Assembly: GCA_012797725.1 (NCBI GenBank)
Contig: JAAZON010000098.1
Coordinates: forward strand, 1-6,575
Reading direction: 5' to 3'
From: SAR324 cluster bacterium
GTDB taxonomy: Bacteria > Bdellovibrionota > UBA2361 > JAAZON01
DNA: 6,575 bases
Shown here: positions 5,606-6,575 of the stretch, piece by piece
Numbering within the stretch: the stretch's first letter is position 1
Layout: every line of letters starts with the position of its first letter
Made by a program: the position numbers and the translations under genes
The notes under the pieces: model-generated
Seen by the model: the letters and a program-made list of their open reading frames with translations, nothing else
What the model was told of the DNA's origin: nothing
Database searches by the model: none

Positions 5606-6575
5606 ATGGAACGAGGAAGATTTTATTTTTATCTATCTTTTCTTAGTATTTTTGTTCTCTGCATTTTAAGTTCGGCCGTTGCTGAAAATTCTATTACTTC
5701 AGATCCCTCGGGCCCTAATGTTAAGCCTGGTACCAGAATTAGCTATGTCATTAATTTCGAAAACATTACGGGCTCAGTAGTTCCCAATCTAAGAATCAGA
5801 GCCGATCTTGATAACAACTTCGAGAGAACTAGTCTTAGCTTTGGGCAATCTTCTCCAAATGATTTCGCGATAAGCTTCGATGAAGCCTCGCGTACTATTA
5901 CCTGGAAAAAGGATGGCATCAACTTGGCTCCTAATACTAGTGCTTTTGTGACCTTTAGTGCAATACTACGCGATGATGCAATGGATGCCTACACATTAAC
6001 TGAAGTGGCCTATGTTGATGACGGGAGCCAAGCTAGTACTTTTTCGGAAGTTAACTTCAAACAATTGACAATCGATGCCTCAAAGCCTCTGAGTTATCCA
6101 ATGATTGGCACCGACATCCTTCAGAGCACGAGTTTTCCGATTCTATTTACAGCATATGATCTTGGGGCAAATTCAGAGGTTAAGTCCGTGGCTTTGTATT
6201 ATGCTGAAAAAGCCGCTGATGGTGTGGGTAAACCTCTTACTATTTTAAAGCCAGAGGATTTTCGTTTGTTTTCAACCTGGTTTGGAGGTGAAAGGAGTTT
6301 TAATTTTACTGGAACGCCTGGCTACGAATATTATTTCTACACCATAGCAACCGATAATGTTGGGAATGTTGAAACAAAGGAGCAAAAAAGTGAGGCTTCT
6401 GTCTATATAGAACCAATATGCACGATTTATGACGTGAGCCTGGTTATTAAAGATCTTAAAGCATCAAATAAGAAGCTTGTGAGAAAAACAAGGAGTATGC
6501 TTGATCTATATGCAAAGAGCGGAGCCAAGGCTCAAGCTTTGAAAATTGCAGATATTCAGCTGAATTCTTTCATAA
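5606..6575 (+). CDS. Secreted beta-sandwich protein, N-terminal part (partial at right edge)
   Basis: The frame is open for 323 codons and leaves the window. A clear Sec signal peptide covers residues 1-26 (MERGRFYFYLSFLS then a hydrophobic core), with predicted cleavage after AVA. Residues ~33-150 read like a DUF11/conserved-repeat type module: a Pro-Gly turn then TRISYVINFENITG, a DxD-like strand region, and RTITWKKDGINLAPNTSAFV. Residues ~157-260 form a second Ig- or fibronectin-like domain ending in the common extracellular phrase YYFYTIATDNVGNVE. From C272 onward the sequence turns helical and basic (KASNKKLVRKTRSMLDLYAK), possibly a linker or a new domain. It is expected outside the cytoplasm as an adhesion, surface or structural protein; no catalytic motif is visible in this part. 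Gene and export are well supported; family names are by pattern only. Confidence 0.88.
   Translation, partial: MERGRFYFYLSFLSIFVLCILSSAVAENSITSDPSGPNVKPGTRISYVINFENITGSVVPNLRIRADLDNNFERTSLSFGQSSPNDFAISFDEASRTITWKKDGINLAPNTSAFVTFSAILRDDAMDAYTLTEVAYVDDGSQASTFSEVNFKQLTIDASKPLSYPMIGTDILQSTSFPILFTAYDLGANSEVKSVALYYAEKAADGVGKPLTILKPEDFRLFSTWFGGERSFNFTGTPGYEYYFYTIATDNVGNVETKEQKSEASVYIEPICTIYDVSLVIKDLKASNKKLVRKTRSMLDLYAKSGAKAQALKIADIQLNSFI

Noticed and set aside
1..6575. CRISPR array, insertion sequence, integron or phage genes, and defence-system context for the helicase
   Set aside because: No spaced repeats, transposase, integrase or nuclease motifs occur. The helicase neighbours are a housekeeping phosphatase and a secreted protein, so a defence role has no support here.

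Overview
The window looks like a moderately AT-rich chromosomal segment of a Gram-negative bacterium. Evidence for this is a lipoprotein signal with a glycine-rich tether, a Sec signal peptide ending in AVA, and three ordinary bacterial enzyme families. The phylum cannot be fixed from sequence alone. Nothing points to a plasmid, phage, insertion sequence, CRISPR array, tRNA or rRNA.

Layout. Bases 1-508 (minus): N-terminal part of a surface lipoprotein that runs off the left edge. Bases 509-960: a 450-base spacer holding its probable promoter, a strong Shine-Dalgarno site, and a short coding-like fragment on the plus strand. Bases 961-2232 (plus): complete FAD flavoprotein of the HI0933/YhiN family. 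Bases 2233-2353: convergent spacer. Bases 2354-3196 (minus): HAD-IIA sugar/nucleotide phosphatase (NagD-like), with a good sigma70-type promoter. That promoter shows that the longer GTG reading (from 3268) is not the real start. Bases 3197-3424: divergent promoter region with two perfect palindromes. Bases 3425-5497 (plus): a compact DEAH-family (here DEIH) RNA helicase with an HA2-like region and a basic, Gly/Asn/Arg-rich tail. Bases 5498-5605: promoter and ribosome-binding region. Bases 5606-6575 (plus): N-terminal 323 residues of a secreted, beta-rich protein that runs off the right edge.

The genes do not form an obvious pathway or operon. Each seems to have its own promoter. The two edge genes are exported beta-sandwich proteins of similar style, and the three in the middle are cytoplasmic enzymes. 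I see no convincing new multi-gene system. The most useful leads are perfect 12-base palindromes placed before three genes, a contrast between strong ribosome-binding sites on exported genes and none on cytoplasmic genes, an unusual short DEIH helicase with a perfect 11-base hairpin inside its gene, an unusually cysteine-rich flavoprotein, and coding-like fragments in two spacers.
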